64,000 nt of DNA from Methylobacterium sp. E-065 (GTDB taxonomy: Bacteria; Pseudomonadota; Alphaproteobacteria; Rhizobiales; Beijerinckiaceae). The first letter of the stretch is position 1; each line of letters starts with the position of its first letter. Positions 35,236 to 44,104 of this stretch are shown here, in pieces. The notes under the pieces are model-generated. The model worked only from the letters and a program-made list of their open reading frames with translations. It did not search any database and was not told the DNA's origin. Both the position numbers and the translations under genes were made by a program. The stretch covers positions 62,001 to 126,000 of the forward strand of contig NZ_JAKSYD010000096.1 in NCBI RefSeq assembly GCF_022829605.1. The letters run 5' to 3'.

Positions 35236-36672
35236 ATGTCTGACGGCCTGCCCCCACCGGAGTCCGGCCGCTTCGTCACGGGCTCGATCCTCCGGCACGT
35301 CGTGGTGATGGGCGCCACCGGCTCGGTGGGTCTGCTGGCGATCTTCGCCGTCGACCTGCTGTCGCTGCTCTACGTCTCGACGCTGGGCGACCCGAACCTC
35401 ACCGCGGCGGTCGGATTCGCCGGCATCGTGCAGTTCTCCGCCACCGCGGTGAATATCGGCCTGATGATCGCCGCGGGCGCCCTGGTGGGGAGGGCCGTGG
35501 GTGCGCACGATCTAGCCTCGGCCCGCCGCCTCTCGACCTCGGCGCTGACGCTCGGAACCCTCGTCTCCGCCCTGATCGCGGGGCTGATCGCGCTCTACGC
35601 CGAGCCGCTTCTGACCCTGATCGGCGCACGCGGCGAGGCCCTGCGGGTGGCCACGCTGTTCCTGCACATCACCCTGGTGTCGAACCCCCTGCTGGCCGCC
35701 GGCATGTTGTTCACAGGCCTGCTCCGGGCGGTCGGCGCGGCCGGGCAGGCGATGCTGGTGACGCTCGCCGGCGCCGTGATCACGGCGCTCCTCGACCCGG
35801 TGCTGATCTTCGCCGCCGGCCTCGGCGTGGAGGGCGCGGCGATCACGGTCTGCGTGGCGCGGGTGACCTTCGTGGCGGTGGGTCTGCGCGGCGTCGCCCG
35901 ACATGGCCTCCTGGGTTGGCCCCGCGGCGCCGACCTCCGGGGCGACACGGTTACCCTGGCGATCGTCGCGGGCCCCGCCATCCTCACCAACCTCGCGCCC
36001 TCGGCGGCGAGCGCGTTCCTGGCGCGTCTCTATGCCGGTTACGGCGCCGAGGCAGTCGCGGCCGCCTCGGTGATCGACCGCCTGACGCCGGTGGCCTTCT
36101 GCGGCCTGTTCGCCCTGTCGGGGGCGATCGGGCCGATCCTCGCGCAGAACTGGGGCGCGGGCCGGTTCGACCGGATGCGCGGCGTCCTGCGGGCCGCCGC
36201 CGGGGTGACGCTCGCCTACGTGAGCACGGTCTGGCTCGCCCTGGCGCTCGCCCGTGGCCCGATCGCCGCCCTGTTCGGCCTGCACGGGGTTGCGGCCGAG
36301 CTGTTCGGCTTCTTCTGCCAGGTCGGCGGCGCGATCTGGTTCTTCAACGGGCTCCTGTTCCTGGGCAACGCCGCCTTCAACAATCTTGGCTTCCCCTTAC
36401 GCTCCACGCTGCTGAACTGGGGGCGGGCGACGCTGGGCACGATCCCGCCCGGCCTGCTCGGTGCCGCGCTCTACGGCCCCCGGGGGGTCGTGGCCGGCAT
36501 GGGGCTCGGCTCGCTGGTCTTCGGGGTGCTGGGATTTTTGCTCGCGCGTCGCACCGTCGACCGGCTGGAGGGCGCCGGGCCGAACCTGCTGCCGGCCACG
36601 GGCGCGTCGGAGGTGCCCCACCGGGTCGCGCCCCTGCCGGTGGGCCATGCTCAGCACGGTCCGGCAAGCTGA
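35236..36672 (+). CDS. MATE-family efflux transporter
   Basis: Cation-coupled exporter of drugs or metabolites in the inner membrane. 478 aa with about 12 TM segments in two related halves: VDLLSLLYVSTLGDPNLTAA, GALVGRAVGAHDLASARRLS in the first and GPILAQNWGAGRFDRMRGVL in the second (the AxNxGAG-type loop). The C-terminal 40 residues are hydrophilic. It follows the antiporter by 24 bases, probably co-transcribed. Substrate unknown. Confidence 0.88.
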   Translation: MSDGLPPPESGRFVTGSILRHVVVMGATGSVGLLAIFAVDLLSLLYVSTLGDPNLTAAVGFAGIVQFSATAVNIGLMIAAGALVGRAVGAHDLASARRLSTSALTLGTLVSALIAGLIALYAEPLLTLIGARGEALRVATLFLHITLVSNPLLAAGMLFTGLLRAVGAAGQAMLVTLAGAVITALLDPVLIFAAGLGVEGAAITVCVARVTFVAVGLRGVARHGLLGWPRGADLRGDTVTLAIVAGPAILTNLAPSAASAFLARLYAGYGAEAVAAASVIDRLTPVAFCGLFALSGAIGPILAQNWGAGRFDRMRGVLRAAAGVTLAYVSTVWLALALARGPIAALFGLHGVAAELFGFFCQVGGAIWFFNGLLFLGNAAFNNLGFPLRSTLLNWGRATLGTIPPGLLGAALYGPRGVVAGMGLGSLVFGVLGFLLARRTVDRLEGAGPNLLPATGASEVPHRVAPLPVGHAQHGPAS

Positions 36673-36789
36673 ACACGACGGTCGAGTCGCACTGAGCACA
36701 AGTTCCGCGGGTAGGAACTGGTATTTCCCCGCGCGACGGGTCACGATGCTCCATCCCGGCTGGTCCGACCGGGCCAGGATCAAGGCGTC

Positions 36790-37539
36790 ATGTTCAACCC
36801 GCTCGAGATGTTCCAGGCCCAGGGCGAAGCCGGGTTCCAGGCCCTGGGTCAGCAATTCGGCCTGACGAATGAACAGACGGCCCGCGCCTTCGAGGCGCTG
36901 ATGCCGGCCCTGACCCTCGGCCTCCAGCGCAGCGTCGGCATGGACCCGAGCAGCCTGACCCGGATGTTCGGCCTCCCCGATGCGGCGCGCCCCGCGGGGC
37001 GGCAGGGACTCGATCCCTTGAGCCAGATGTTCGGTTCGGCCCAACTGCTGCAGGGGGTGCTGCAGCAGGCCTCGGCCACGAGCGGCGTGGGCGCGCAGGT
37101 GCTTCGCCAGATGCTGCCGATGATGGCGGGTGCCGTGGTGGCCAGCATCGTCCACGTGCTGATGAACCAGCCGCAGCCTGCGCCCGCCCAGGCGCGGGCG
37201 AGCGCGCCGCCGCCGCCCGTGCCGTTCCCGTTCGGCCCGGCCTGGGCCGAGATGGCCAAAGCGTTCATGCCCGCCGAGCCCCCGCCCCCCAAGCCGGTGC
37301 CCAAGCCGCCGGGGGCGAAGCCCGGCGAGGGCGGCTCGGACATGCTCCAGCAGATGCTGCGCACCGGGGCCGAGGTGCAGGGCAACAACATCCGGGCGAT
37401 GCAGGACCTGTTCGAGACCTTCTGGCCCTCGACGGGGACGACGGCCGACGGCCCCCGGGATGCGCAGGCTGGCAGGTCACACGAGCCGCAGGCCGCGAAG
37501 GCCAGGCGCGGGCGCCCGCCCCAGGGCGGGACCGGGTGA
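36790..37539 (+). CDS. DUF937-like protein
   Basis: 249 aa. N-terminal helical region (MFNPLEMFQAQGEAGFQALG, FGLTNEQTARAFEALMPALT, VGMDPSSLTRMFGLPDAARP) matches the Gln/Leu-rich helical bundle of DUF937. A short hydrophobic helix (LPMMAGAVVASIVHVLM, about 118-134) follows, then Pro-rich linker and a C-terminal helix (MLQQMLRTGAEVQGNNIRAM). No signal peptide. Function unknown. A cupin gene follows after 100 bases. Confidence 0.72.
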   Translation: MFNPLEMFQAQGEAGFQALGQQFGLTNEQTARAFEALMPALTLGLQRSVGMDPSSLTRMFGLPDAARPAGRQGLDPLSQMFGSAQLLQGVLQQASATSGVGAQVLRQMLPMMAGAVVASIVHVLMNQPQPAPAQARASAPPPPVPFPFGPAWAEMAKAFMPAEPPPPKPVPKPPGAKPGEGGSDMLQQMLRTGAEVQGNNIRAMQDLFETFWPSTGTTADGPRDAQAGRSHEPQAAKARRGRPPQGGTG

Positions 37540-37639
37540 CGCAGGGACGAAGCCCCCGCGGCCGTTGCCTCGGCGGATCCGCGTCGCATCTCGTGCCGGT
37601 ACCGGTCCGATCCTGTCCGGCTGCCGGGAGAGTCCATGG

Positions 37640-37951
37640 ATGACCGACCACCTGACCGTCTGGGACGACCGGGCAGAGAGCGTCGCGGCCAACGGCGTCG
37701 CCAAACGCACGATTCCGGGCGCAGGGGCGAGCCTCGTGCGCGTGGTGGTGCCGGCCGGCGTCTCCGCCGCGCGCCACAACCACGATCACGAGCAGTTCGT
37801 ACAGGTTGTCTCGGGCTCCGGGATCCTTGAGACCGAGCAGGGCCGCAAGCCGTTCACCGCCGGCAGCGTGTTCCACTTCCCCGCCGGGGCGTGGCATGCC
37901 GCCGCATTCGAGACTGAGACGGTGTTGATCGAGACCAACCTAGCGCTTTGA
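37640..37951 (+). CDS. Small single-domain cupin protein
   Basis: 103 aa, MTDHLTVWDDRAESVAANGV. Cupin motif 1 is RHNHDHEQFVQVVSGSGILE (His, His, Glu metal ligands), motif 2 FHFPAGAWHAA (His). Probably binds a divalent metal; reaction unknown. The longer frame from 37460 runs inside the DUF937 gene, so ATG 37640 is chosen. Lies between the DUF937 gene and glyA. Confidence 0.85.
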   Translation: MTDHLTVWDDRAESVAANGVAKRTIPGAGASLVRVVVPAGVSAARHNHDHEQFVQVVSGSGILETEQGRKPFTAGSVFHFPAGAWHAAAFETETVLIETNLAL

Positions 37952-38102
37952 AGAGCGCCGCCTTCAATTTCTTTCATCCCGGCTGAAAAAAGGCCTGTGC
38001 TTGGCCTGAGGGTTCGGCCCGTGTAGAAATCGGACTTTCAACGCCCGCCCGTGCACGCCGACGAAAGGCCGGGCATTGCCCCTACCAGAACAGAGGCTGA
38101 CC

Positions 38103-39407
38103 ATGAGCGCCGGTACTGCCGCCGACAAGCACTTCTCCAATAGCTTCTTCGCGGCTCCCCTGACGGATGCCGATCCCGAGATCGCCGAGGCGGTGGCCAA
38201 GGAACTCGGTCGTCAGCAGCATGAGATCGAGCTGATCGCCTCGGAGAACATCGTCTCCCGCGCCGTGCTGGAAGCTCAAGGCTCCGTGCTGACCAACAAG
38301 TACGCGGAGGGCTATCCGGGCCGGCGCTACTATGGCGGCTGCCAGTTCGTCGACATCGCCGAGGATCTCGCCATCGAGCGCGCCAAGCGCCTGTTCGATT
38401 GCGGCTTCGCCAACGTGCAGCCGAATTCCGGCTCCCAGGCCAACCAGGGCGTGTTCCTGGCTCTGTTGCAGCCCGGCGATACGTTCCTCGGCCTCGACCT
38501 CGCGGCCGGCGGTCACCTGACCCACGGCGCTCCGCCGAACGTCTCGGGCAAGTGGTTCAAGCCGGTTTCCTACACGGTGCGCCGGGACGACCAGCGCATC
38601 GACATGGAGCAGGTCGCCCAGCTCGCGCAGGAGCATAAGCCGAAGGTGATCATCGCCGGCGGCTCGGGCTACCCGCGCCATTGGGATTTCGCCAAGTTCC
38701 GCGAGATCGCGGATTCGGTCGGCGCCTACTTCATGGTCGACATGGCCCACTTCGCGGGCCTCGTGGCGGCCGGCGTCCATCCGTCGCCGTTCCCGCACGC
38801 CCACGTCGCCACCACGACGACCCATAAGACGCTCCGCGGCCCGCGCGGCGGCATGATCCTGACGAACGACGAGGCGCTCGCCAAGAAGTTCAATTCGGCG
38901 ATCTTCCCGGGCATTCAGGGCGGCCCGCTGATGCACGTCATTGCCGGCAAGGCGGTGGCCTTCGGCGAGGCGCTGAAGCCCGAGTTCAAGATCTACGCCC
39001 GTCAGGTGGTGGAGAACGCCAAGGCGCTCGCCGACACGCTGATGTCCGGTGGCTACGACATCACCTCGGGCGGCACCGACAACCACCTGATGCTGGTCGA
39101 TCTGCAGCGGAAGGGCCTGACCGGCAAGGCAGCGGAAGCCGCGCTATCGCGGGCCGACATCACCTGCAACAAGAACGGCGTGCCGTTCGACACGCAGAAG
39201 CCGACGATCACCTCGGGCATCCGGCTGGGCACCCCGGCCGGCACGTCGCGCGGCTTCGGCGTCGCCGAGTTCAAGCAGATCGGCGGCTTCATCGTCGAGG
39301 TGCTGGACGGTCTCGTCGCCAAGGGCGAGGCGGGTGACAGCACGGTTGAGGCCGACGTCAAGACCCGCGTCCATGCGCTGACGGACCGGTTCCCGATCTA
39401 CGGCTGA
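38103..39407 (+). CDS. glyA: Serine hydroxymethyltransferase
   Basis: PLP enzyme interconverting serine and glycine with methylene-tetrahydrofolate; in serine-cycle methylotrophs it also takes up C1 units, though this window cannot show which role this copy has. 434 aa with [40 protein letters not shown], the PLP lysine segment [36 protein letters not shown] and [18 protein letters not shown] 38103 is used; the in-frame region upstream from 38076 lacks family sequence. Followed by two hairpins, then nrdR. Confidence 0.96.
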   Translation: MSAGTAADKHFSNSFFAAPLTDADPEIAEAVAKELGRQQHEIELIASENIVSRAVLEAQGSVLTNKYAEGYPGRRYYGGCQFVDIAEDLAIERAKRLFDCGFANVQPNSGSQANQGVFLALLQPGDTFLGLDLAAGGHLTHGAPPNVSGKWFKPVSYTVRRDDQRIDMEQVAQLAQEHKPKVIIAGGSGYPRHWDFAKFREIADSVGAYFMVDMAHFAGLVAAGVHPSPFPHAHVATTTTHKTLRGPRGGMILTNDEALAKKFNSAIFPGIQGGPLMHVIAGKAVAFGEALKPEFKIYARQVVENAKALADTLMSGGYDITSGGTDNHLMLVDLQRKGLTGKAAEAALSRADITCNKNGVPFDTQKPTITSGIRLGTPAGTSRGFGVAEFKQIGGFIVEVLDGLVAKGEAGDSTVEADVKTRVHALTDRFPIYG

Positions 39408-39418
39408 GGCTTGAGCGG

Positions 39419-39439
39419 GGCCGGCCTTCCGGGCCGGCC
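39419..39439 (+). terminator. GC-rich hairpin after glyA
   Basis: GGCCGGCC-TTCCG-GGCCGGCC, 8-bp perfect stem, 11 bases after the glyA stop. It lacks a T-tract of its own, so termination may rely on the 34-bp palindrome just downstream. Confidence 0.5.
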
Positions 39440-39451
39440 ATGCGTGGTCTA

Positions 39452-39485
39452 GGAAACGGCCGCGGATCGATCCGCGGCCGTTTCC
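39452..39485. terminator. 34-bp perfect palindrome between glyA and nrdR
   Basis: GGAAACGGCCGCGGATC and its exact complement adjoin with no spacer (39452-39468 / 39469-39485). As RNA it gives a 14-bp stem with loop AUCGAU and a U-rich 3' arm (GUUUCC). It may be a bidirectional terminator, or a protein-binding site, as it ends 19 bases before the nrdR ATG. Confidence 0.65.
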
Positions 39486-39504
39486 ATGTCCGGGTACCCC
39501 ATCC

Positions 39505-40038
39505 ATGCGCTGTCCCTATTGCGGCGGCTCCGAGACCCAGGTGAAGGATTCGCGGCCCTCCGAGGACGGCGCCGCGATCCGCCGCCGCCGGGTCTGTCCG
39601 GATTGCGCGGGCCGCTTCACCACCTTCGAGCGGGTACAGCTGCGCGAGGTCGTGGTCCTCAAGCGCTCGGGCAAGCGCGTGCCCTTCGACCGGGACAAGC
39701 TCCAGCGCTCCATCGACGTGGCCCTGCGCAAGCGCAGCGTCGCGCCGGAGCGGATCGAGCGGCTGGTGAGCGGCATCACCCGGCAGCTCGAGAGCGCCGG
39801 TGAGCCCGAGGTGACCTCCGAGGTCATCGGCGAGTTGGTGATGGCGGGGCTCAAGGGTCTCGACGACGTCGCCTACGTGCGCTTCGCCTCGGTCTACAAG
39901 AATTTCCGCGAGGCCAAGGATTTCGAGGATCTGCTCGGCACGCTGAGCGACGGCACGCTGCCGCCGGTATCCGAGACCGCCCTGGAGGCGGAGCCGGAGC
40001 CCGAGGCCCCGGGACGCCGCCGCTCCGGTCGGACATGA
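39505..40038 (+). CDS. nrdR: Transcriptional repressor of ribonucleotide reductase genes
   Basis: Senses dATP/ATP and represses nrd genes. 177 aa: zinc ribbon [17 protein letters not shown] with CPDCAGRF (Cys 3, 6, 31, 34), then an ATP-cone ([20 protein letters not shown], about 50-140) and an acidic/basic tail. Stop overlaps ribD by four bases (ATGA). The glyA-nrdR-ribD order is common in alphaproteobacteria. Confidence 0.95.
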   Translation: MRCPYCGGSETQVKDSRPSEDGAAIRRRRVCPDCAGRFTTFERVQLREVVVLKRSGKRVPFDRDKLQRSIDVALRKRSVAPERIERLVSGITRQLESAGEPEVTSEVIGELVMAGLKGLDDVAYVRFASVYKNFREAKDFEDLLGTLSDGTLPPVSETALEAEPEPEAPGRRRSGRT

Positions 40039-41144
40039 GCGACGATACGACCTTCATGCGCCTCGCCCTCGCCCTGGGCCGGCGGGGCCTCGGCAGCACC
40101 TGGCCGAATCCGTCGGTCGGTGCCGTCGTGGTCGAGCCCGACACAGGCCGCATCCTGGGGACGGCCGCCACGGCGCCGGGCGGCCGCCCGCACGGGGAGC
40201 CGCTGGCGCTCGCTGCCGCGGCGGATGCCGCCCGGGGCGCGACCCTCTACGTCACCCTGGAGCCCTGCTCGCATCACGGCCGCACGCCGCCCTGCACGAA
40301 CGCGATCCTGGCCGCCGGGATCGCCCGGGTGGTCAGCGCCCTGGAGGATCCCGACCCGCGTGTGGCGGGTCGCGGCCACGATCTCCTGCGGCAGGCGGGG
40401 GTAACGATCGAGACCGGGTTGATGCGGGATGAGGCGGCGCGCGACCATCTTGGCCACGTCACCCGGGTGACGCGTGGCCGGCCCGCCCTGCACCTCAAGC
40501 TCGCCCGCACCCGCGACGGCTTCTGCGCGGCGGCCGGTCCCGAGCGCCTGCGGATCACCGGGCCGGTGGCCGATGGGGCGGTCCATCTCTGGCGGGCCCA
40601 TGCCGATGCGATCCTGATCGGCATCGGCACCGCCCGGGCCGACGATCCGTCGCTCACCGTACGGCTGCCGGGGCTCGCCGGGCGCTCGCCCCTGCGGATC
40701 GTGCTCGACACGCATCTGCGGCTCTCGCCGGCGAGTGTCCTGGCCCGGACCGCCCGCGACACGCCGACCCTGGTGCTGACCACCCGCTCCGCCCCGGCCC
40801 ATGCCAAGCGCGCCCTGGAGGCACTGGGCGTCGAGGTCGCCACCGTGCCGGCGGATGCGGCCGGCGGGATCGATCTGCCGGCCGCCCTGGCGCATCTGGG
40901 CGAGCGCGGCCTGACCCGCCTGTGCAGTGAGGGCGGCCCCCGCCTTGCGGAAGCGCTGGTCCGCGCCGATCTGATCGACACCTGCACGCTGGTGACCGGG
41001 CCGGTGGCGCTGGGGCCGGCCGGGGGCCTTCCGGCGCTGGGGCCCGCTCTGGCGGACGCTCTGGCGAGTGACCGGTTCCGCGAGGCCGAGCGGCTTCAGC
41101 TCGGTCCCGACACGGCCGTGACCTACGAACGCAACAGGACGTAA
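40035..41144 (+). CDS. ribD: Bifunctional riboflavin biosynthesis deaminase/reductase
   Basis: Catalyses the deaminase and reductase steps after GTP cyclohydrolase II. 369 aa: N-terminal cytidine-deaminase-like domain with [14 protein letters not shown] zinc motif, C-terminal reductase domain (about 150-369, [48 protein letters not shown]). The first zinc-ligand motif reads PHGEPLALA rather than the usual PHAE; His and Glu are kept. Overlaps nrdR at its start and ends three bases before ribE. Confidence 0.94.
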   Translation: MSDDTTFMRLALALGRRGLGSTWPNPSVGAVVVEPDTGRILGTAATAPGGRPHGEPLALAAAADAARGATLYVTLEPCSHHGRTPPCTNAILAAGIARVVSALEDPDPRVAGRGHDLLRQAGVTIETGLMRDEAARDHLGHVTRVTRGRPALHLKLARTRDGFCAAAGPERLRITGPVADGAVHLWRAHADAILIGIGTARADDPSLTVRLPGLAGRSPLRIVLDTHLRLSPASVLARTARDTPTLVLTTRSAPAHAKRALEALGVEVATVPADAAGGIDLPAALAHLGERGLTRLCSEGGPRLAEALVRADLIDTCTLVTGPVALGPAGGLPALGPALADALASDRFREAERLQLGPDTAVTYERNRT

Positions 41145-41147
41145 GCG

Positions 41148-41768
41148 ATGTTCACGGGGTTGGTCAGCGCCATCGGCACAGTGGTCTCGGTCTCGGGCGA
41201 AGGCGACCTGCGCCGGATCGTGATCCAGACCTCCTACGATCCCGCCACGATCGCGCTCGGCGCCTCGATCGCCTGCGCGGGCCCGTGCCTCACGGCGGTC
41301 TCGGTGCAACCGGCCGAGGGCGGCTGTGTCTTCGCGGTGGACGCGGCCGCCGAGACCTTGATGCGCACCACGGTCGGCTCCTGGGCGCCGGGCACGCGGA
41401 TCAACCTCGAACGCTCACTGAAGATCGGCGACGAACTCGGCGGCCATCTGGTCACCGGCCATGTCGATGGCCTCGCCGAGATCGTCGAGCGTACGAGCGT
41501 CACGGCTGATGCCTCGGGGGCCAGCGAGCGCTTCACCCTGCGGGCGCCGGCTGCTGTGAAACATTTCATCGCCGAGAAGGGCTCGGTCTGCCTCGACGGC
41601 ACCTCGCTCACGGTGAATTCAGTCCAGGACGACCGATTCTCGGTGCTGCTGATCCCGCACACGCTCCAGGTCACCACCTGGGGTGAGCGACGCGCCGGGG
41701 ACCGGCTCAACCTGGAAGTCGATCTGATCGCCCGCTACGCCGCGCGGCTCGCCGAAGCGCGGGCCTGA
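41148..41768 (+). CDS. ribE: Riboflavin synthase, alpha chain
   Basis: Dismutates 6,7-dimethyl-8-ribityllumazine to riboflavin. 206 aa with two lumazine-binding repeats: MFTGLVSAIG and ACAGPCLTAVSV, then GHLVTGHVDGLAEI and VCLDGTSLTVNSV. It closes this rib block; ribH, the next pathway gene, is about 7.7 kb downstream. No FMN riboswitch fold was recognised upstream of the block. Confidence 0.94.
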   Translation: MFTGLVSAIGTVVSVSGEGDLRRIVIQTSYDPATIALGASIACAGPCLTAVSVQPAEGGCVFAVDAAAETLMRTTVGSWAPGTRINLERSLKIGDELGGHLVTGHVDGLAEIVERTSVTADASGASERFTLRAPAAVKHFIAEKGSVCLDGTSLTVNSVQDDRFSVLLIPHTLQVTTWGERRAGDRLNLEVDLIARYAARLAEARA

Positions 41769-41774
41769 ATCCGC

Positions 41775-42203
41775 TCAGCGCGGCGGGATCGAATAGGTCC
41801 CGGTGGCGTGGCAGACGAGGTCGGGGTTGCCGTCCGCGCTGATCAGAACCTCGCCCACCGCGAGCCGCCGGCCGAGCTTGAGCAGCCGGCATTCCGCCAG
41901 GAGATCCCCGGAGGCCGGCTTGCGCAGGAAGTTGAAATTGAGGCTCGTGGTCACCGCGAGCGCGACGGGGCCGATATTGGCGAGGATCGCCGCGTAGAGG
42001 GCGTAATCGGCCAACGCCATCATGGCCGGCCCCGAGACCGTCGCGCCGGGGCGCAGGAAGCGCTCCTGCGCTTCCAATCGCATCCGTGCCGTAAGCGGGC
42101 CCACGGCTTCGAGATGGTAGGCGCGCCCGCCCGCCTGCATCTGCGGGAATTCCTGGTCGAGAAAATTGCTGGTTTCTTCGAGGGTGAGGATCGTAGCGGT
42201 CAT
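41775..42203 (-). CDS. Hot-dog fold thioesterase, PaaI type
   Basis: Predicted acyl-CoA thioesterase, 142 aa. RPGATVSGPAMMALADYALY is the hot-dog long helix with the family Gly/Asp pattern, and TTSLNFNFLRKPASGDLLAE the strand bearing substrate contacts. Start ATG 42203, five codons inside the longest frame. Converges on ribE with six bases between stops. Separated from spoVR (same strand) by 94 bases. Confidence 0.85.
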   Translation of the reverse strand: MTATILTLEETSNFLDQEFPQMQAGGRAYHLEAVGPLTARMRLEAQERFLRPGATVSGPAMMALADYALYAAILANIGPVALAVTTSLNFNFLRKPASGDLLAECRLLKLGRRLAVGEVLISADGNPDLVCHATGTYSIPPR

Positions 42204-42297
42204 CGCGTCAAGCAGCACGGCCGTACCGCCAAGGCAATCTCGGGCTGCTCCCGACCAAACACCTCAGGATGAGGGTGCGGGAGGGAAGTCTCCTGGA

Positions 42298-43869
42298 TCA
42301 GAAAAAAATCGGCCGCGCGCTGGCGGTGATCTCGCCCAGCACCGTGCCGGTGGCAGGCTCGACCTCCTTGAGCACCACGTCGTAGCCCCAGAGGTCGGCG
42401 AGGTGCTGCAACACCCGCTTGGCGTCGTCCTTCTGCAGGGTGATCTTGTTGATCGCCTTGTGGTGCAGGATCAGGCGACGATCCCCTTCGAGATCCACAT
42501 CCACCACCTCGATATCCGGATCGAGCCACGCCACGTCGTATTGCCGGGCAAAGGAGCGGCGCATCTTGCGGTAGCCGCGCTCGTCGTGGATCGCCTCCAC
42601 CCGCAATTCCGGCTCATCGGGGTCGTCGACCACGTGGAACAGGCGCAGGTCGCGCATCAGCTTGGGCGAGAGGAATTGCTGGATGAAGCTCTCGTCCCGG
42701 TAATTCTCCCAGCAGTCGCGCAGGACCGCCATGGCGTCGCCGGTGCCGGCGATCTCGGGGAACCAAGCCCGGTCCTCGTCGCTCGGCTGCTCCACGATGC
42801 GGGCGATGTCCTGCATCATCGCGAAGCCGATCGCGTAGGGGTTATGACCGCCATAGGAACGGTCGTCGTAGTTCGGCTGCCGGATGACGTTGGTGTGGGA
42901 TTGCAGAAACTCGAGGTAGGCCGCCTCGGTGATCTGCCCGGATTCCGACAGGGCGTTCATGATTCGGTAGTGGCTGTAGGTGGCACAGCCCTCGTTCATC
43001 ACCTTGGTCTGGCGCTGTGGGTAGAAATACTGGGCGACCAAGCGGACGATGCGCAGGATCTCGCGCTGCCACGGCCGCAGGCGCGGGGCGACCTTCTCCA
43101 GGAAGTAGAGAATATTCTCCTGCGGTAGTTCGAGGAGCGCCTTGCGCCGTTCCGCCGCCAAGTCCGGCCGCACGGTGCCGATCTTCTGCGGCAGGGTACG
43201 CCAGAGGTCGTTGTAGATCTGCTCGCCGTGCTCGATCCGCTCCCGCTCGCGCCGCTGCTCGGAGGCGAGGTCCGGCCGCTTCTTGCGCGGGTAACGGTGG
43301 ACGCCCTGGCTCATCAGCGCATGGGCGGCGTCGAGCACCTGCTCCACCGCCTGATGGCCGTAGCGCTCCTCGCAGCGGGTGATGAAGCCTTTCGCGAAAT
43401 CCAGATAGTCCAGAATGCCTTCGGCGTCGGTCCATTGCCGGAACAGATAGTTGTTCTTGAAGAAGTGGTTATGGCCGAAGGCGGCGTGCGCGATGACCAG
43501 CGTCTGCATCGTCGCCGTGTTCTCTTCCATCACGTAGGAGATGCACGGGTCGGAGTTGATGACGATCTCGTAGGCGAGCCCCATCAGGCCGCGGCGATAG
43601 CCGGCCTCGTGCTGGGCGAAGTGCTTGCCGAACGACCAGTGCTTGTAGAACAGCGGCATGCCGATCGACGCGTAGGCGTCGAGCATCTGCTCGGCCGTGA
43701 TGATCTCGATCTGGTTCGGATACCACGACAGGCCGAGCTGCGGCCCGGCGATGGCCTCGCACGCGTCGTGGATGCGCCGGATCGTGTCGAAATCCCAGTC
43801 GTTGCCGATGAACAGGGGTTTCTGGCTGCCGGAGATGATCTGGGGCGTGCGTGCCTTGACGAGCGTCAT
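42298..43869 (-). CDS. SpoVR-family protein (YcgB-like)
   Basis: 523 aa, whole length matching the SpoVR family: DWDFDTIRRIHDACEAIAGP, LSWYPNQIEIITAEQMLDAY, LVIAHAAFGHNHFFKNNYLF, VMNEGCATYSHYRIMNAL and GHNPYAIGFAMMQDIARI. The family function is unresolved; in enterobacteria it is co-regulated with yeaGH under nutrient stress. It is the last gene of a prkA-yeaH-spoVR array, separated from yeaH by a family A repeat. Confidence 0.93.
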   Translation of the reverse strand: MTLVKARTPQIISGSQKPLFIGNDWDFDTIRRIHDACEAIAGPQLGLSWYPNQIEIITAEQMLDAYASIGMPLFYKHWSFGKHFAQHEAGYRRGLMGLAYEIVINSDPCISYVMEENTATMQTLVIAHAAFGHNHFFKNNYLFRQWTDAEGILDYLDFAKGFITRCEERYGHQAVEQVLDAAHALMSQGVHRYPRKKRPDLASEQRRERERIEHGEQIYNDLWRTLPQKIGTVRPDLAAERRKALLELPQENILYFLEKVAPRLRPWQREILRIVRLVAQYFYPQRQTKVMNEGCATYSHYRIMNALSESGQITEAAYLEFLQSHTNVIRQPNYDDRSYGGHNPYAIGFAMMQDIARIVEQPSDEDRAWFPEIAGTGDAMAVLRDCWENYRDESFIQQFLSPKLMRDLRLFHVVDDPDEPELRVEAIHDERGYRKMRRSFARQYDVAWLDPDIEVVDVDLEGDRRLILHHKAINKITLQKDDAKRVLQHLADLWGYDVVLKEVEPATGTVLGEITASARPIFF

Positions 43870-43919
43870 GCGGCCTCCCGTTTTTTTGGACCCGGCCCCA
43901 CAAGAACGCGGGATGGGGA

Positions 43920-44084
43920 CTCCCTCCCCCCTTTGCGGGGGAGGGTGGGCCTCGCGTCAGCGAGGGTCGGGAGAGGGGCAGCGCGACGGTTTAGGAGGCG
44001 GGATCCGTCGTGCCCATTCCGGATATGGCGCTCCCCTCTCCCGACCCCCTTCGGGGCCCACCCTCCCCCGCAGAGGGGGGAGGA
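43920..44084 (-). repeat. Long inverted-repeat element, family A copy 2
   Basis: Ends TCCCTCCCCCCTTTGCGGGG and CCCTCCCCCGCAGAGGGGGG, inner arms GGGTCGGGAGAGGGG and CCCCTCTCCCGACCCC. Reverse complement aligns along its length with the copy at 25971-26137, differing mostly in the centre. It lies between yeaH and spoVR; both genes and this copy read on the minus strand. Confidence 0.85.
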
Positions 44085-44104
44085 AGATGCGGCGCGGGTC
44101 ATTA

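Noticed and set aside
40000..41150. FMN riboswitch for the rib genes
   Set aside because: No conserved FMN-aptamer pattern was recognised before ribD, ribE or ribH.
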